A stretch of 64,000 bases of DNA, from contig NC_073693.1 of the NCBI RefSeq assembly GCF_029784155.1, positions 285,110,875-285,174,874 on the forward strand. The letters run 5' to 3'. Position numbers and translations under genes: made by a program. The stretch's first letter is position 1; every line of letters starts with the position of its first letter. The notes under the pieces were generated by a model. The model was not told the DNA's origin, ran no database searches, and worked only from the letters and a program-made list of their open reading frames with translations. Of this stretch, positions 32,661 to 43,960 are shown piece by piece. The stretch comes from Uranotaenia lowii. Lineage: Eukaryota; Arthropoda; Insecta; Diptera; Culicidae.

Positions 32661-33017
32661 CTGTCAATGATAAAACACAAAGTGAATTTAAAATCTTTTC
32701 TAATAGTTTTAATTTAACATTCACGTACATCTCACTCTTCCGGTGTCATATGAACTACCTACTATATTATTGGTATTGGAAAAATTGAAGTCTAATGCCC
32801 AATCTGAAGTGATAAAGAAAATATATTTATTTACAAACCCTCTCTACACTTCTTAATAAATTTATACGAGAATTTGTTTGAACTAGTGTTTAGATTTATA
32901 CCTTTCTATCAACAACGGTTGAAAATTAATCTGAGCACGTTCTACTCTTTCGTGCAAATCTTAGTTGGAAATCGAATGGTCACGTTCCACCTACATTCGT
33001 TAATACTTTTAAGTATG

Positions 33018-36000
33018 CTAGTTCCATAGAATACCGGTCCAGCCACGTCCTCCGCTCTCGGTTCCTATTATAAGGGAAAAACATAAATTTAAAGAAAATT
33101 GGTAAAATCTAACTTTCGAAGCTTCATACCTCTTGCCACATTATTCAGTTTTTGCGTTTCTTCCGGACTAAGCCTGAGAATCGTGTTCAAGACAGGAACC
33201 AAATGCGATCTTTCGTCCCCACTGTTCAATGTTAAGAACTGCAAGATGAAAAAAACAATTAACATCTTCTTTTTACGTATAGGAATTCTCGAATTACCTT
33301 GAATATCACATTCTTCAAATATTCCGAATTATGTACATGCTTTTCACGCTCGATTGCTCGCTCATGTCTACGAACTTCTTCTTTAAGCAGCTCGTTCAGC
33401 TGAGTCAGCTTGGCCAGATCCTGTTCGGCTTCGGCCAACAGAGCCGTCAAATGACGTACCCGGCTCTCCTGTTTCGTTAGGAGTCCTCTAGTTTGCTGCA
33501 GCTCAACCGTAGGTGAAACCGTTCGACCCACTAGCTGGGATGGGGAGTTATTTTCATCATCAACACCGTCACCGTATAGTACACTGGAACCATCGTCAAA
33601 CGATGAATTGAGCAGTTCATCCAGCGGAATCAGATCCCGGTTTGACCGCTGAGAGCGTAGCTGTTGATGGTGACTAGAGTTGGAAATTTTCCGATGTGTG
33701 CCGCCAGTTGCTCCATTCTGGGAGCTGGTACTTTCCGAACCCTCACATTCTTCGCGTTCCATCAGGAGCAGACTTATTTTTTGCTCGTCGGATATGTGTT
33801 GACCCTTGGGAATAGGACCTAACAATCCCGGTTGGAAATTGTTGTTTTTGGAATCTGTCGAGTCCATCACATCGCGCGGCTGTTGTTGCTTGATCTGGCT
33901 TTGAAGTTCTTTGAGTTCTTGCGTGTGCTTTTCCTGCATATCTTCCAGCTGTTTTTTGTAACAATTAACCAAAGTTTCATTTTGCAGACGCTGTGTTTTC
34001 AATGCTTCCTGGTGGTTAAGATTCGACCCTCGAATCTCTTCCATAAGGGTCTCGTTTTGCAGTCTACCTACTTCGAGCAGTTCGTGTAGCTCTTTGCAAC
34101 GAGCCTGCAGACGCACTTTGTCTGCCTTCAGCTCTTCGCAACTTTTGTTGGCGTCCATCAGTTGTTGACTAAAGGTTTGAAATTTGCTCTGTGTCACTTC
34201 TAAAGTTTTACGAACTGTTTCCACTTCTTCCATAAGTTCCTGTTCCCTACTATTGTCTTTGCTTTGATTCTGCCTTAGCACAGATTGAGCTCTAATTTTG
34301 TAGCTCGCAAATTCTGCTTTGTTATCTTCCAGTTCCTGTTCTTTCTCAGCCAGGGTTTCCTTAAGACTGCTTAATTCACTCTCTAAACTGTAGACCTGTT
34401 TCAATATTTTACTTTTCTCAGCTTCAAATACTCCACAGGATTTCTCTTTTTCTGTGATAGCCTCATTCAACTCTACCTTACCAGTCTCCATTTCGATTTT
34501 GATTCTCTCGAAATCAACCTTTAGTTGAGCTAGCTCCACATTCAGCTCACCTCTCTGATGTTCACTGACCCGCAGTTTCTCTTGTTGCAAATCAACATTC
34601 TTCTTCAGCTCCTGCGAATGACTCCTTTCGCCAGATAAACTTTGCTCTAGAAGAGCGATTTGACTTTTTAAACTTTTAGTCGTTCCTTCTTGCGCTTCCA
34701 AGTTGCCCTCGAGTTCCTTGACCTGTTCCTTCTTGGCTTCCAGTTTGCGGTTCAGTTCAGCCAATGACTTTTCGTATGCTTCCATTTCCAAATTAAGCAC
34801 GTTAGCCTTTTTGGCTGCGAGACGGAGCTTTTCCAACTCTGCTTTTAGTTCCTTCTGGGATTCCAACTCGTCAGTGAATTGCTTTTCTTTAGCTTTGAGT
34901 GCGTTTTTAAGCTTCTGGTTTTCGGCTTCGATTTCCTTCTTAACCAAATTAAAAGCTTCCTTTTCACGCTTTAGGCTAAGCTCCTGTTCTCGTTGGTGTG
35001 CGCTAGCATCTTCCAGAGTCTGTGAATTTAACGAGATATTTGTGACAATGAATTATGTACCAAAAAAAAAATAAATTTACCTTTCCCGAATCCGCTGACG
35101 TTTTAGCACACTTCAGTTCCGCCTCCAGAGTTTCATTTCGTTGACGTTCCCCTTCTAGTTGGTCCAGCAGCTTATCATACTCTGCCTGCAGGGACTGCAA
35201 GTTTTTACCTCCAGCCACTGCCTTGGATTCTCTTTCCTTTTCGTACTGCTGAAGCGTCAGCGTTTGTTCGGAAACTTTTTTCTTCAGCCTCACTGCCAGG
35301 GCCCGCAGCTTGTTGTACTTCTCTTCGAAACTATCTTCCAGATCTCGCATCCGACCGGCTTCCTCCAACCGTGATATGGTGGAAGTGGACATCACATCGC
35401 TTTGTCCATCGAAGCTTCGATCCCCGACACTGGCTCTAAGCTGGCCCAATTCCGTTTCCTTTTCGGAAAGCTGCTGCTCCAGTTCCTGGTTGCGGAGTCG
35501 CAGTTGCGCTATATCCGGACAGTCCAGTTCGTTTAGTTTTTGCTGTAGAGTTTGCTTTTGGGATTCAAGATCCGATATTTTAGAAAGCTGCAATGAAATC
35601 ACTCCGCCGCGTTCCTTCAATATTTCGTTGATTTCTTTCAGCTCGGAAAGTAGTTCGCTATTTTCTAGCTTTGTAAGTTCCAGTTTAGAGCGCAAGGTGT
35701 TGATGTCTTCGTTACAGGTGCTGTGGTCTTGAGACAATTGCGAGTAAGCAGAATGGAGTTGTTGGTTTTCCGAGGTTAGCATATTGTAGTGACCCTGGAG
35801 CGTTTCAAGGGCCGAGCTAGTTTCCATCAGTTTTTTCTGAAGCTTTTCCTGATCGAAAATGGATTGGGTCAATTTCTGTTTCAAATCTTGGTTTTGAACT
35901 CCCAACTGTTGGAAGGAGCTTTCAAAGCTGTCGATCTTGCTTTCGAACGTGACAATTTTGTCCCGCTCGGTTTGCAGACTTAGCTCCAATTCGGATAACC

Positions 36001-37847
36001 GATTACTTTTGGTACGTAGTTCATTTTGCAGTTCTTCCGAAATTGAAGCGGCTTGTAAACTTTGATGCAATTTTTCATTTTCTTCGCGTTCATTCGCAAG
36101 TTTTTTCTCTAAATCCGAAAGTTGAGAATCTTTTGTGGCTGCTTCAGTTTTGTAATTTTCGTGCAGTTCCTCAAGCTGTGATTGTAACTGGTTGTTTGCA
36201 TTCTCCAGATCCGATAGTTCTTTTCGTTTTATGTCCAGCTCTTCTGTTTGGCTGCTACAACGTTGCTGTAGCTGATCTAGGTGAGTTTGGAGCTCCGCCA
36301 AAACCGTACTAGCTTGTATGGTTTTGATTTTTTCAATAAGCGTTCGTTTTTCATGTTCTAAGGTAAGCTTAGCATGTTCTAATTCTCGGTATCGCTTCTG
36401 CAGTTCTTCCATTGCAGGATTACTGTCGGATTTTTTGGCGGCCGCTTGAAGTTTCTCATTTTCTTGGACAGATTTCTCTAAGTCTTCTTGAAGTCGTTGA
36501 AGATCTTTTAAGTGAGACTCTTTTTGTTTAACTTCTGAATGAAGTTTGTTCTCCAAATCTGACACTTTCAGAGCTGAAGCTTTTTGCAGTTCTTCCAAAG
36601 TTAATTTACACGCATTCAAACTGTTGTTGGCGTTATCTTTTTCTTCTGCATATTGATCCAAACGTTTCTTGTATTCATCAGCTTCACTCTCAAGTTGTCG
36701 AATTTGGTTCAGTTGGATCGAAATGTGCTCGTCTTTTTCAGCAATACCAGAAAGCTGTTCGTTAAGCTGATTTATGATTGCTTCCTGTTCGGAGACTTTA
36801 CTATGCAGTTCAGCATAAGCTCCTTCTTCAACACTCGGTTTCTCATTGAGTTTATTTAACTCTTCAACCTGCTGTTGCAGCTTTTGATTCTCGATCTCCA
36901 GTTGTTGTGTTTTTTTGAACACAATACCGGAAGCATTCATCAATTCTTTCTGCCATTTAGGAACTTGCTCTGAGTATTCCTTAACGGTTTTCATCAGAAT
37001 CTTACGATCGGATTTCAGCAACATAAGTTTAGCAGAAATCTCCTGTACCTTATTTTTGTACAACTTCAGCTTACGAATAAGCTTTTCTTCCTTTCCAGAA
37101 ACCTCACCTTTGGCTTTCGCAGGGTCCTGTTCTGAATCCTTCAACTTTTGCTCGATGTGTGACAAATTTCCCAGTAACTCCTCGTTTTCCTCGGTTGCTC
37201 GTTTGATTTGTCGCTGGAAAGCCTCATTTTCGTCTGACAATTTTTCTAACTCACTGCGCAATTGGACGGTCGATTTTTGAAGCTCATCAACCCGCATCGC
37301 CGATTGAAGTTTTTGCTCTGTTAAAGAATCCACAACTTCCTGCATTGCTCGGAGGCAGTCTTTGTCCGCTGTTTTTTGCGCCGCAGCCTGATTCAACTGA
37401 TCCTTCAGTTGTTTGATTTCTTCTTGGGCCTCTAAAATGGAATAACATAACAGGGAGTTAGTTTTGCACTCGAATCAAAATGTTTTTTATGAATTTCTAA
37501 AAAAAGAAAAATCATCTTATTTGATGGTCTTTTCGAAAGCTTACCATCTTTGGCTTGTTTGGCCTTTTGGGCTATTCCGAGCAGTCCCCGACATTTTTTG
37601 ACCAAATCATCTCGGGTGAGATTGTCGAAGGGGCTGGCTTTTTTCGTGGCAGAGTCCTGCAACAGATAATCATATTCCAAATAAATGTTGTATCATCAAG
37701 TGTAAAGCCATCAGGCACGAATCGAACACGTTGACATCATCTCGAATCACTGTTTATTTTTATGAGGTCACCAGATCAATTTCGTAGCCTCTTCCGCTAA
37801 TTTCAGCAACTTACATGCTCTGCCGATGTTGATTGGCTTGTATCCAT
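33018..37847 (-). CDS. GCC2: GRIP and coiled-coil domain protein 2 (GCC185) homologue
   Basis: Six exons: 37847-37815, 37656-37545, 37431-35081, 35019-33298, 33238-33130, 33064-33018 (stop TAG). All junctions are GT-AG and phases agree, giving 1457 residues against about 1680 in human GCC2. The start MDTSQSTSAEH is followed by a short N-terminal motif (LTRDDLVKKCRGLLGIAQKA) and then about 1200 residues of heptad-rich coiled coil. Family-specific blocks are EFASYKIRAQSVLRQ and QNETLVNCYKKQLEDMQEKH. The C-terminal GRIP domain spans the last three exons (EYLKNVIFK, FLTLNSG, RSHLVPVLNTILRLSPEE). In other animals this protein sits at the trans-Golgi, is recruited by Arl1/Rab GTPases through GRIP, and tethers endosome-derived vesicles. 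It is the first host gene right of the transposon-rich third. Confidence 0.92.
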
Positions 37848-38323
37848 GGCACGAATTATGTTTTCCTCTGGATTTTACGTTTATTATGTTTAAACACTCT
37901 TAACACATCATTATTTAACAATTTTATACGCGTTGTGTCCGTGTAAATACTGGAAATTTACTTTTTATTTGCAGCAGCAGAAATAAATTGCAAATTTTTC
38001 CACTCGTGAAGGATGCACTTTTTATGGCGAGACTGCGAATGTTGACGTTCTCGTTTTATGGCAAACTAAATTGCAGGGATGCCACATAACAGCTGTTTTG
38101 AAAATTGATTTTACAGCTTTTACCAGAACTAAAACAACTCATATAAAAAAACTGAAAATCAATTTGAATTTTGTTGATTTTGCGCAAACAATGCTCAAAA
38201 CAAATATAACCAATGCATCTAAAATCATCAAAATTGAGAATATTTTTGTCGATTGTTGAAACTTTTTTTTTCAATCGCCTGCTTTCAACATTCAGGTATT
38301 CTTAAGAAAATAAAATTACCTGA

Positions 38324-38548
38324 ATGGGTAGCTCAGATTCCCAATTAACTGACAAAATAATGAACATATGTTCGGTATATCAACAAATTATAGAGCGGCA
38401 TGTTTCCGAAATTCCTGTCTCAGGTACCAGCAAATCTAAATGTTATCTCTTATACGATGTTGTCTTTGATGAACGCTATCAGATAAGCGAGTTAAAGGTT
38501 CCATATTACTTTTATTGTTTCTGCAATTTTATTGAAAAGTACCTGTGA
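38324..38548 (+). other. small open frame of unknown status
   Basis: A 74-codon frame from ATG 38324 (MGSSDSQLTDKIMNICSVYQ) in the space between GCC2 and ARMC7. It is polar then hydrophobic at the end (VPYYFYCFCNFIEKYL). No family is recognised and no splice partner seen. It could be a short gene, an exon, or chance. Confidence 0.2.
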
Positions 38549-39639
38549 AATTCAGCAGTCGTTCGTAGTCAAAAAAAAAATTCTATTCACTTCTATCAAT
38601 CGAAAAAACTGAACAGATCTCTCAGACTTCGAAGTCCATGCAAGGTTCCGAAATACGTGTGAAAGTTAAATTTTCAATCGAAAGGTTTTTTTGGTATTCC
38701 CTAAGCAGCCGAATGCAACAACTTTGTCTTCCGAAAAAAAAAACGTATTCAATGGTGAGCTGCGACATTTAAAATATAATTTTTCGCCAAACCAATTTTG
38801 TTTGGAACAGAAAAAAAATCCGGAAGCATATAGAATTTGGGATGTTTGAATCATGATTTCTAAAACATAAATTAGAAATTCCAGAATTGATTGATATCAG
38901 TAAGTAAAAAAAAATCAAAAGAATGAAATCACAAACCTTGATAATTCAATTTTCAAATGAAAAATGTTAGAATTATTTTTTACATAAAAAGTATCAGAAA
39001 CTGGAAGAGTAGGCGGCTGTCAAACGAAGAGCACGTGTTTTTTGTTTGCTCCGAATTTTGCTCTGAAAAATCAAAATCTTATATTTCAAAATAAAGTGAT
39101 TTAAGTGAATACCATTGGAATTTTGTGAAAAGTGCTGAGAGTGTTTCGGGAATCACGGAAATCAGATCCATGGGCAAGGCTTATAAATTAGTTACTCCAT
39201 GTTCACCTGGTTAAAATTCGTATCCTGCAGGATTCCTGCTCCCCAAAAACGGATGAATGAAACGATAGGTTGTGGCTGCATTTTTGCACATTTAGTGAAA
39301 AGGGTTTTTTAAAGTCCAAATCCTTGGATGCTACTTAATGAAGACATCAAGTTGGAAGCATGAACATTAAAATTGCTATACTATTTTGAGTGTTATTCTC
39401 AAAATAAACTGGTGAACATAATGCTGGTGTAGGAAAAAAATATGTTTGGACGATCGATATAGCAATTTCGGCATGCTGTGACCAGTCAAACCTTTTAAAT
39501 ATATGGTTTGAAGATAAGTATCCTTTTCAAATGGTAAAATGGTAAGATGTTTAAAATGTATTTATATTTATATGGTAAAAAGGCAAGATGTTTAAAATGT
39601 ATTGTTTTCACATATATAAAATAGCTTAACTCTATTCAA

Positions 39640-39988
39640 GGGGATTCGTGGGGGTTGGATAGGTCACCAAGCGAACGAAAAACTGGCGGGTTCAAGTCAG
39701 CCGGAGTATCTCGACAAATATGGAATCATGAGAAGGATACTATGGTTCCTTTTCATAATTCTAAATTTGTTTCGAACAGTCGGAAGAGAGTTTGGTGAGT
39801 CTAACCTATCCCAAACCAGTGGTAACGGACCCCTTGGTTGCACTGCGAATATTGTTGGTGAGTTAAGCATGGACAATATTTGAACGTGCGATCGAGACTT
39901 CCCGTACCGACTCGCGTCGAAAGACCTCCACTGGTGGGTTTAACTACATACATACATACATACATACATACATACATACATACATACA
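39640..39988 (+). mobile_element. SINE-like element with TACA tail
   Basis: A tRNA-like head carries a box-B match (GGTTCAAGTCA near 39690). About 250 bp of unique body follow, ending in a run of eleven TACA units (39944-39988). The layout of tRNA-like head, body and simple 3' tail is that of a SINE. Box A is weak and no target duplication was found. Confidence 0.4.
39944..39988. repeat. (TACA)n microsatellite
   Basis: About eleven uninterrupted TACA units; likely the tail of the adjacent SINE-like element. Confidence 0.9.
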
Positions 39989-40562
39989 AAAAGTATCAGA
40001 AACTATCAAATTGTACAATTCTGAAAAAGTAAAATTCTAATACTAAAAATTCTTAAATTTTCAAAAAAAAAAAAATTCAAAATAATTAAATTCTAAAACT
40101 AAAATATTTTCAAATAGTAAAATTCTTAAAAAGAAAATAAATTCTGTAATTTTAATAATAAAATCCTTAAATACTAAATTCATATAATTATGAACAAATT
40201 CTGAAATTTTCAAAATTGCAAATTCTATATTTTATTTTCACTTTTCAAAACTCAAAAATTCTCAATTCATTAAAAAAAATAAATTATTATCTCAAAATTT
40301 AAAATTATTCGGCAATCAAGAATTTTCCATTTTGTTTGCTGTTTGGAATAGATTCTTTTCAAATTTGATTCCTCATATGAACAACATTCTATAAAAAGGA
40401 GAATGATGCTATAAAAATTACGTCCGTCCAAAAATTACGAAAAACGAATGAAGCGAGAATCAATATGTTTTGATAATGAAAAATCAATCGTTTTTGTAAA
40501 GCCGGTAAAATTGAAATTAATAATAATAGTAATTTTCGTTTCTTATTTCGTAGTAAAGTGGC

Positions 40563-41188
40563 ATGTTTTCCTCCGAAGAGCAGCTGAAGAAAAGGACACC
40601 CAAGGAGGGAATTGACAGGCGTAAATTCATCTCACTTTTGGTCGACGAGTATTACGAAAACATCTCCGGCAATCTCGGTAAGTTTTAAAATCTTTTTTTA
40701 AAATGTGGAATAAAAAAATATCTAACATCAACAATTTTTCAGAGGCTCAACAACAAGTTACAGCTAATTTGGCGAATTTTGCCTACGATCCTATCAACTG
40801 GGGCTACCTGAAACAAGCCAAAGCACACGAGTTATTTGTGGAAATCTTGAGCGAAGCGTATGACACCCAGTTGCTGAACCATGCTGCAGCAGGAATCTGT
40901 AACATTTGCCTAGATCCGCAAATTAAGGATTACTTTCTGCAAAGTGGGCTACCGAAGCACCTAAGCTTGCTGGTAATCAAACACAAAAACAATCACGGTT
41001 TGATAGGTCACGTTTTAACAACGTTAATTCTTTTGAATCAAAATCTGATTGAGGATAAAGAATTCCTGAAAACGCTCGAAGGTTTGAGAACATCAGAACA
41101 CAAGATTTGTTCAAACTTGGCTACCGTTTTGTTAGAAGATAATGCGGCTCATCAGCGTGCTTCGCAACAACAAGATTGTAACCGGTAA
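40563..41188 (+). CDS. ARMC7: armadillo repeat-containing protein 7 (ARMC7) homologue
   Basis: Two exons, 40563-40677 and 40743-41188, joined at a phase-1 GT-AG intron of 65 bp. The 186-residue product starts MFSSEEQLKKRTPKEGID. Hallmarks of ARMC7 are VTANLANFAYDPINWGYL, HAAAGICNICLDP and LTTLILLNQ, corresponding to two or three armadillo repeats; human ARMC7 is about 198 residues. The family is a small helical-repeat scaffold associated with spliceosome components in other animals. Its TAA stop overlaps the ATG of the next gene by one base, and no polyadenylation signal separates them, so both are probably on one messenger. Confidence 0.9.
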
Positions 41189-41541
41189 TGTTTTTCAGTT
41201 TGAGTCGAACATTCCGGCAAGAAGATCTGGTTCGATTTGCCGAGTTTACCGGGGATCGGAATCCCATCCATAGTTTGCCTGATTCAGAACAATCGTTTGT
41301 GAATGGAGCCCTGTTGAACGCAACAACTGCCGGCATAATCGGGACTAACTTTCCGGGATTCGTTGTTACTGGGCAGGAATTTCGTTTTCCGAATCGATGT
41401 CGGTTGAATGAGGAAGTGCGGTTTGAGGTAAAAATAGGAGAAATGCGAAAAATAGTAAGTTTATCATACGAATGTGTCCAGGCGGGGGATGTTGTTTTCG
41501 AGGGAACCGCAAAACTATTTGATATTCGAAAGAAAAGTTAA
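41188..41541 (+). CDS. HTD2: hydroxyacyl-thioester dehydratase type 2, mitochondrial (HTD2-like, MaoC hot-dog fold)
   Basis: Single-exon frame of 117 residues starting at the ATG that overlaps the ARMC7 stop (TAATG). The N-terminus MFFSLSRTFRQED is basic and hydroxylated, plausible as a mitochondrial presequence. The hydratase-2 motif FAEFTGDRNPIH supplies the catalytic Asp and His; NGALLNATTAGIIGTNFPG and GQEFRFPNRCRL follow in family order. HTD2 proteins dehydrate 3-hydroxyacyl-ACP in mitochondrial fatty-acid synthesis, feeding lipoic acid production. Length is short but close to other animal forms without long presequences. An AATAAA at 41583-41588 lies 42 bases after the stop. In vertebrates HTD2 is known from a bicistronic RPP14 messenger; here the partner is ARMC7. 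Confidence 0.88.
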   Translation: MFFSLSRTFRQEDLVRFAEFTGDRNPIHSLPDSEQSFVNGALLNATTAGIIGTNFPGFVVTGQEFRFPNRCRLNEEVRFEVKIGEMRKIVSLSYECVQAGDVVFEGTAKLFDIRKKS

Positions 41542-41582
41542 ATAGCTAATGGTAAATTTATTTTTAGAACTGAAACGTTTGA

Positions 41583-41588
41583 AATAAA
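41583..41588 (+). terminator. polyadenylation signal for the ARMC7-HTD2 messenger
   Basis: AATAAA 42 bases downstream of the HTD2 stop; none lies between ARMC7 and HTD2. Confidence 0.7.
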
Positions 41589-41913
41589 TTGTTTCAATGT
41601 TTAGTATAAAATCCGATTTGTTATAACTTAAGAAAAAGAAAAGTCCAAACGAATACATAAATGCTTCTTATGACTTACATTTAGTCTTAAATAACATGGA
41701 GAATGACCTTTGCCAGTAAAAACAAATCTGTCTGCTAGTGGCATTGAAATAAATCCAAAACACGAAACTTTTATGTCAGCGTAAAAATTTTACCCAAAAC
41801 AAACTGCCCATCTGTGGCATAGAATCAGCATTTTGTTAAGTTAACAACCAAGTTACATCGCAGCTTGCAGTACGAGTTCTCGTTACATTACCGTCAGTCA
41901 CACATAGTGAAAG

Positions 41914-42510
41914 ATGGGTTTCAAAATTCGTGCCGTTGTAATAATCATTAAAGTGATTGTGGTGTTAATGTTAATAGAATCGATCATCGTTAGCTCAAGT
42001 GCCCAAAAGAGAATGAGGTCCCGTAAAACCAAACAGGTCCCAACAGATGTAAATGAAAGCCAACTGGTTCAGAGTACTTCATCACCGACGAAGAACGAGG
42101 AACATCTACCTTGTAGTTGTGCAATCTTCCTAACCGGTCAATTCAATCGACATAATCGTACCGAGCCACCTCGTGGGAATCCAGCCATCCAGGTTGAGCT
42201 GATGCAAAACTACCCATGCACGTCTACAGGGAACAAACAGTGCTCGAGTCGATGTTTAGACACCATCATGAAGCATCTGCCGAACTCGCCAGCCCTGATT
42301 TGCGGCACCATCGGTAGGGATTGCTTCCGGGAACGAGCTTACCTGTTTTACCAGAATTGTTCGCCCCGCTGGATCAACAGCAACCTATCGGCGGGTCGGG
42401 AATTTTGCTGCCAGAACGACCGTCCGGTTCGGTGTAGCAAAATGGCAACGCTCCTAAGGCAATCGCTGCTAACCCGAAACGGAACACACGAATCCAACGA
42501 AGAATATTAA
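41914..42510 (+). CDS. Fcp3C: follicle cell protein 3C-1-like secreted protein
   Basis: A 198-residue single-exon frame. The start at 41914 opens with a basic-hydrophobic signal segment (residues 1-30, VVIIIKVIVVLMLIESIIV). After a Ser/Lys-rich spacer the conserved part begins with PCSCAIFLTGQF (residue 67 on), and continues through NKQCSSRCLD, HLPNSPALICGTIGRDCF, INSNLSAGREFCC. The about eleven regularly spaced cysteines suggest a disulfide-bonded extracellular protein. Drosophila Fcp3C is made in follicle cells and associated with vitelline membrane formation; the molecular role is not established. The AATAAA signal (42509-42514) overlaps the stop codon, so the 3' UTR is very short. It converges on RpL36A, with gene ends about 200 bp apart. 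Confidence 0.88.
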   Translation: MGFKIRAVVIIIKVIVVLMLIESIIVSSSAQKRMRSRKTKQVPTDVNESQLVQSTSSPTKNEEHLPCSCAIFLTGQFNRHNRTEPPRGNPAIQVELMQNYPCTSTGNKQCSSRCLDTIMKHLPNSPALICGTIGRDCFRERAYLFYQNCSPRWINSNLSAGREFCCQNDRPVRCSKMATLLRQSLLTRNGTHESNEEY

Positions 42511-42715
42511 TAAAGGAATTTGTGATACAGAAGAATGTTGTAGTTTTCCGACACATTCGATTACTTCCGAAAACCGTTTGATGCGGTTTCCATCTGTTTA
42601 TTAAAACTGTACCAACCGGATTCCGTTAAGCTTTCGGTTTTGAGTTACGAGTTGTTTTGTTGTAACCTAATGTGTAATAAACATAGGTAGGTGCTCCACA
42701 GGGCCTACACACAGC

Positions 42716-43922
42716 TTAGAACTGAATCATCTGTCCCTTTCGCTTCTTGTCGCCTCCGAGTTCGAAATGTTTGCAACGCTTCAGGGGCGTTTGCTTGCGG
42801 TATTTGCAGTCCACACATTCCATACGCAGCACGATTTTCTTGGTGGTCTTGGCCTGGAAGGAGAAGAAAAATCTTTTTAGCATAAATGCAAGAGGTGCGA
42901 CTTGTTTTAGCGTTGACGCGTTACTAAAAATGCATTAGCATGAAAACCAGAGATTTTTGTCGAATATTTCTCCTTCTGAATTTCAACATACTTTCTGGAA
43001 TACCTAGTTTCTTGTAAAACAATAAAGGAACTGTGAATCTCCAAAATACATTACTTGACTAGGTATTAATCCAAAAAGAAAATTTTACAATTTTTGAGAT
43101 GAAAATTTTATTTAGGACTCAGGAATTTAAAAATGGAAGAAACGCCATCACCAAAAACTGAAGTACCTACAAGGATTCAATAAAAATGAAGGGTATTTTA
43201 ATTTTTTCGCCTGATTTAAGGTCTTCAGCAACAAAATAAAATAGAATCATAACTTTTATTTTTAACTGTGGATTTAAATACCTAAATGGGTAAAATGATC
43301 ATTTTTGGCTTATTAACTTACGTAGCCTATCAGTTACAATGAACTAGTTCAGGTTAAGGAAAATACCGACTGTTAGCAAAAAAAAATCGAATAATAATTA
43401 AATTTGCTGGTTATTCATTATGACACTGTTTTATGGAATACCAAAATAATTTAAGTCGTCTGAGTAAAGTAACGATTGAACGTTCTCCGACTTACCTTCT
43501 TCCTGAAGATGGGCTTGGTTTGACCACCGAAACCCTTCTGTTTACGATCGTAACGGCGACGACCCTGGGACGCGGTCCGTTCCTTGGACTTCTTGTACTG
43601 GGTCACTTTGTGAACCCGGTGCACCTTGCACTTCTTGCAGTAGGTACGACGCTGCTTGGGAACGTTGACCTAAAACGGAGGCGGAAACACCGGCCATTAG
43701 TACTGAATTCACGGATGATCATAACCTCATGATTGGCAATTGGTGTCCGGGATATAAACAAAACATTGTCGACTGGTTTTAACATTTTTCCGTCGTTTAA
43801 CGGTTTCATTCTTCATAAAACAATATTAAAGTTTCGTAAAGGAAGCGATTCGAATCCGTTTAACCGACAACCAATCCTAACAAAACACCAAATTCGTCAA
43901 AATTCACTGCACCACGTACCAT
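42716..43922 (-). CDS. RpL36A: 60S ribosomal protein eL42 (RpL36A)
   Basis: Three exons: 43922-43920 (ATG only), 43669-43496, 42853-42716 (stop TAA), all GT-AG, giving 104 residues, close to the usual 105-106. The sequence starts [20 protein letters not shown] and contains the zinc-ribbon cysteines (CKKC near 12-15, CVDC near 72-75, then C near 88), [20 protein letters not shown], and GGQTKPIF, and ends [13 protein letters not shown]. The protein sits at the E site of the large subunit and contacts the tRNA CCA end. An intron directly after the start codon is typical for insect ribosomal protein genes. A pyrimidine initiator lies about 35 bases upstream. Confidence 0.96.
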
Positions 43923-43950
43923 TTTGATGTTCTCGTCGATTCAGTCACAA

Positions 43951-43960
43951 ACGAAAAGAG
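43951..43960 (-). promoter_or_regulatory. TCT-type polypyrimidine initiator of RpL36A
   Basis: Minus-strand CTCTTTTCGT fits the YCTTTYY initiator used by ribosomal protein genes, 29-38 bases before the ATG. Transcription would begin at the C near 43958, giving a short 5' UTR with a 5' TOP tract. Confidence 0.6.

Larger units (their letters stand above)
37848..40562. other. intergenic region between GCC2 and ARMC7
   Basis: The two genes diverge from here, so promoters for both are expected near 37.9 and 40.5 kb. The rest is AT-rich and, apart from the small frame and SINE-like element listed separately, holds nothing recognised. Confidence 0.6.

Noticed and set aside
35310..37280. Plus-strand open frames of 60-140 codons
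   Set aside because: Antisense shadows of the GCC2 coiled-coil exons, rich in Leu/Ser/Phe as expected from reversed Gln/Glu/Lys codons.
41188..41541. HTD2 frame as bacterial contamination or lateral transfer
   Set aside because: It is embedded between spliced insect genes, overlaps ARMC7, has an insect-type polyadenylation signal, and MaoC/HTD2 proteins are native to animal mitochondria.
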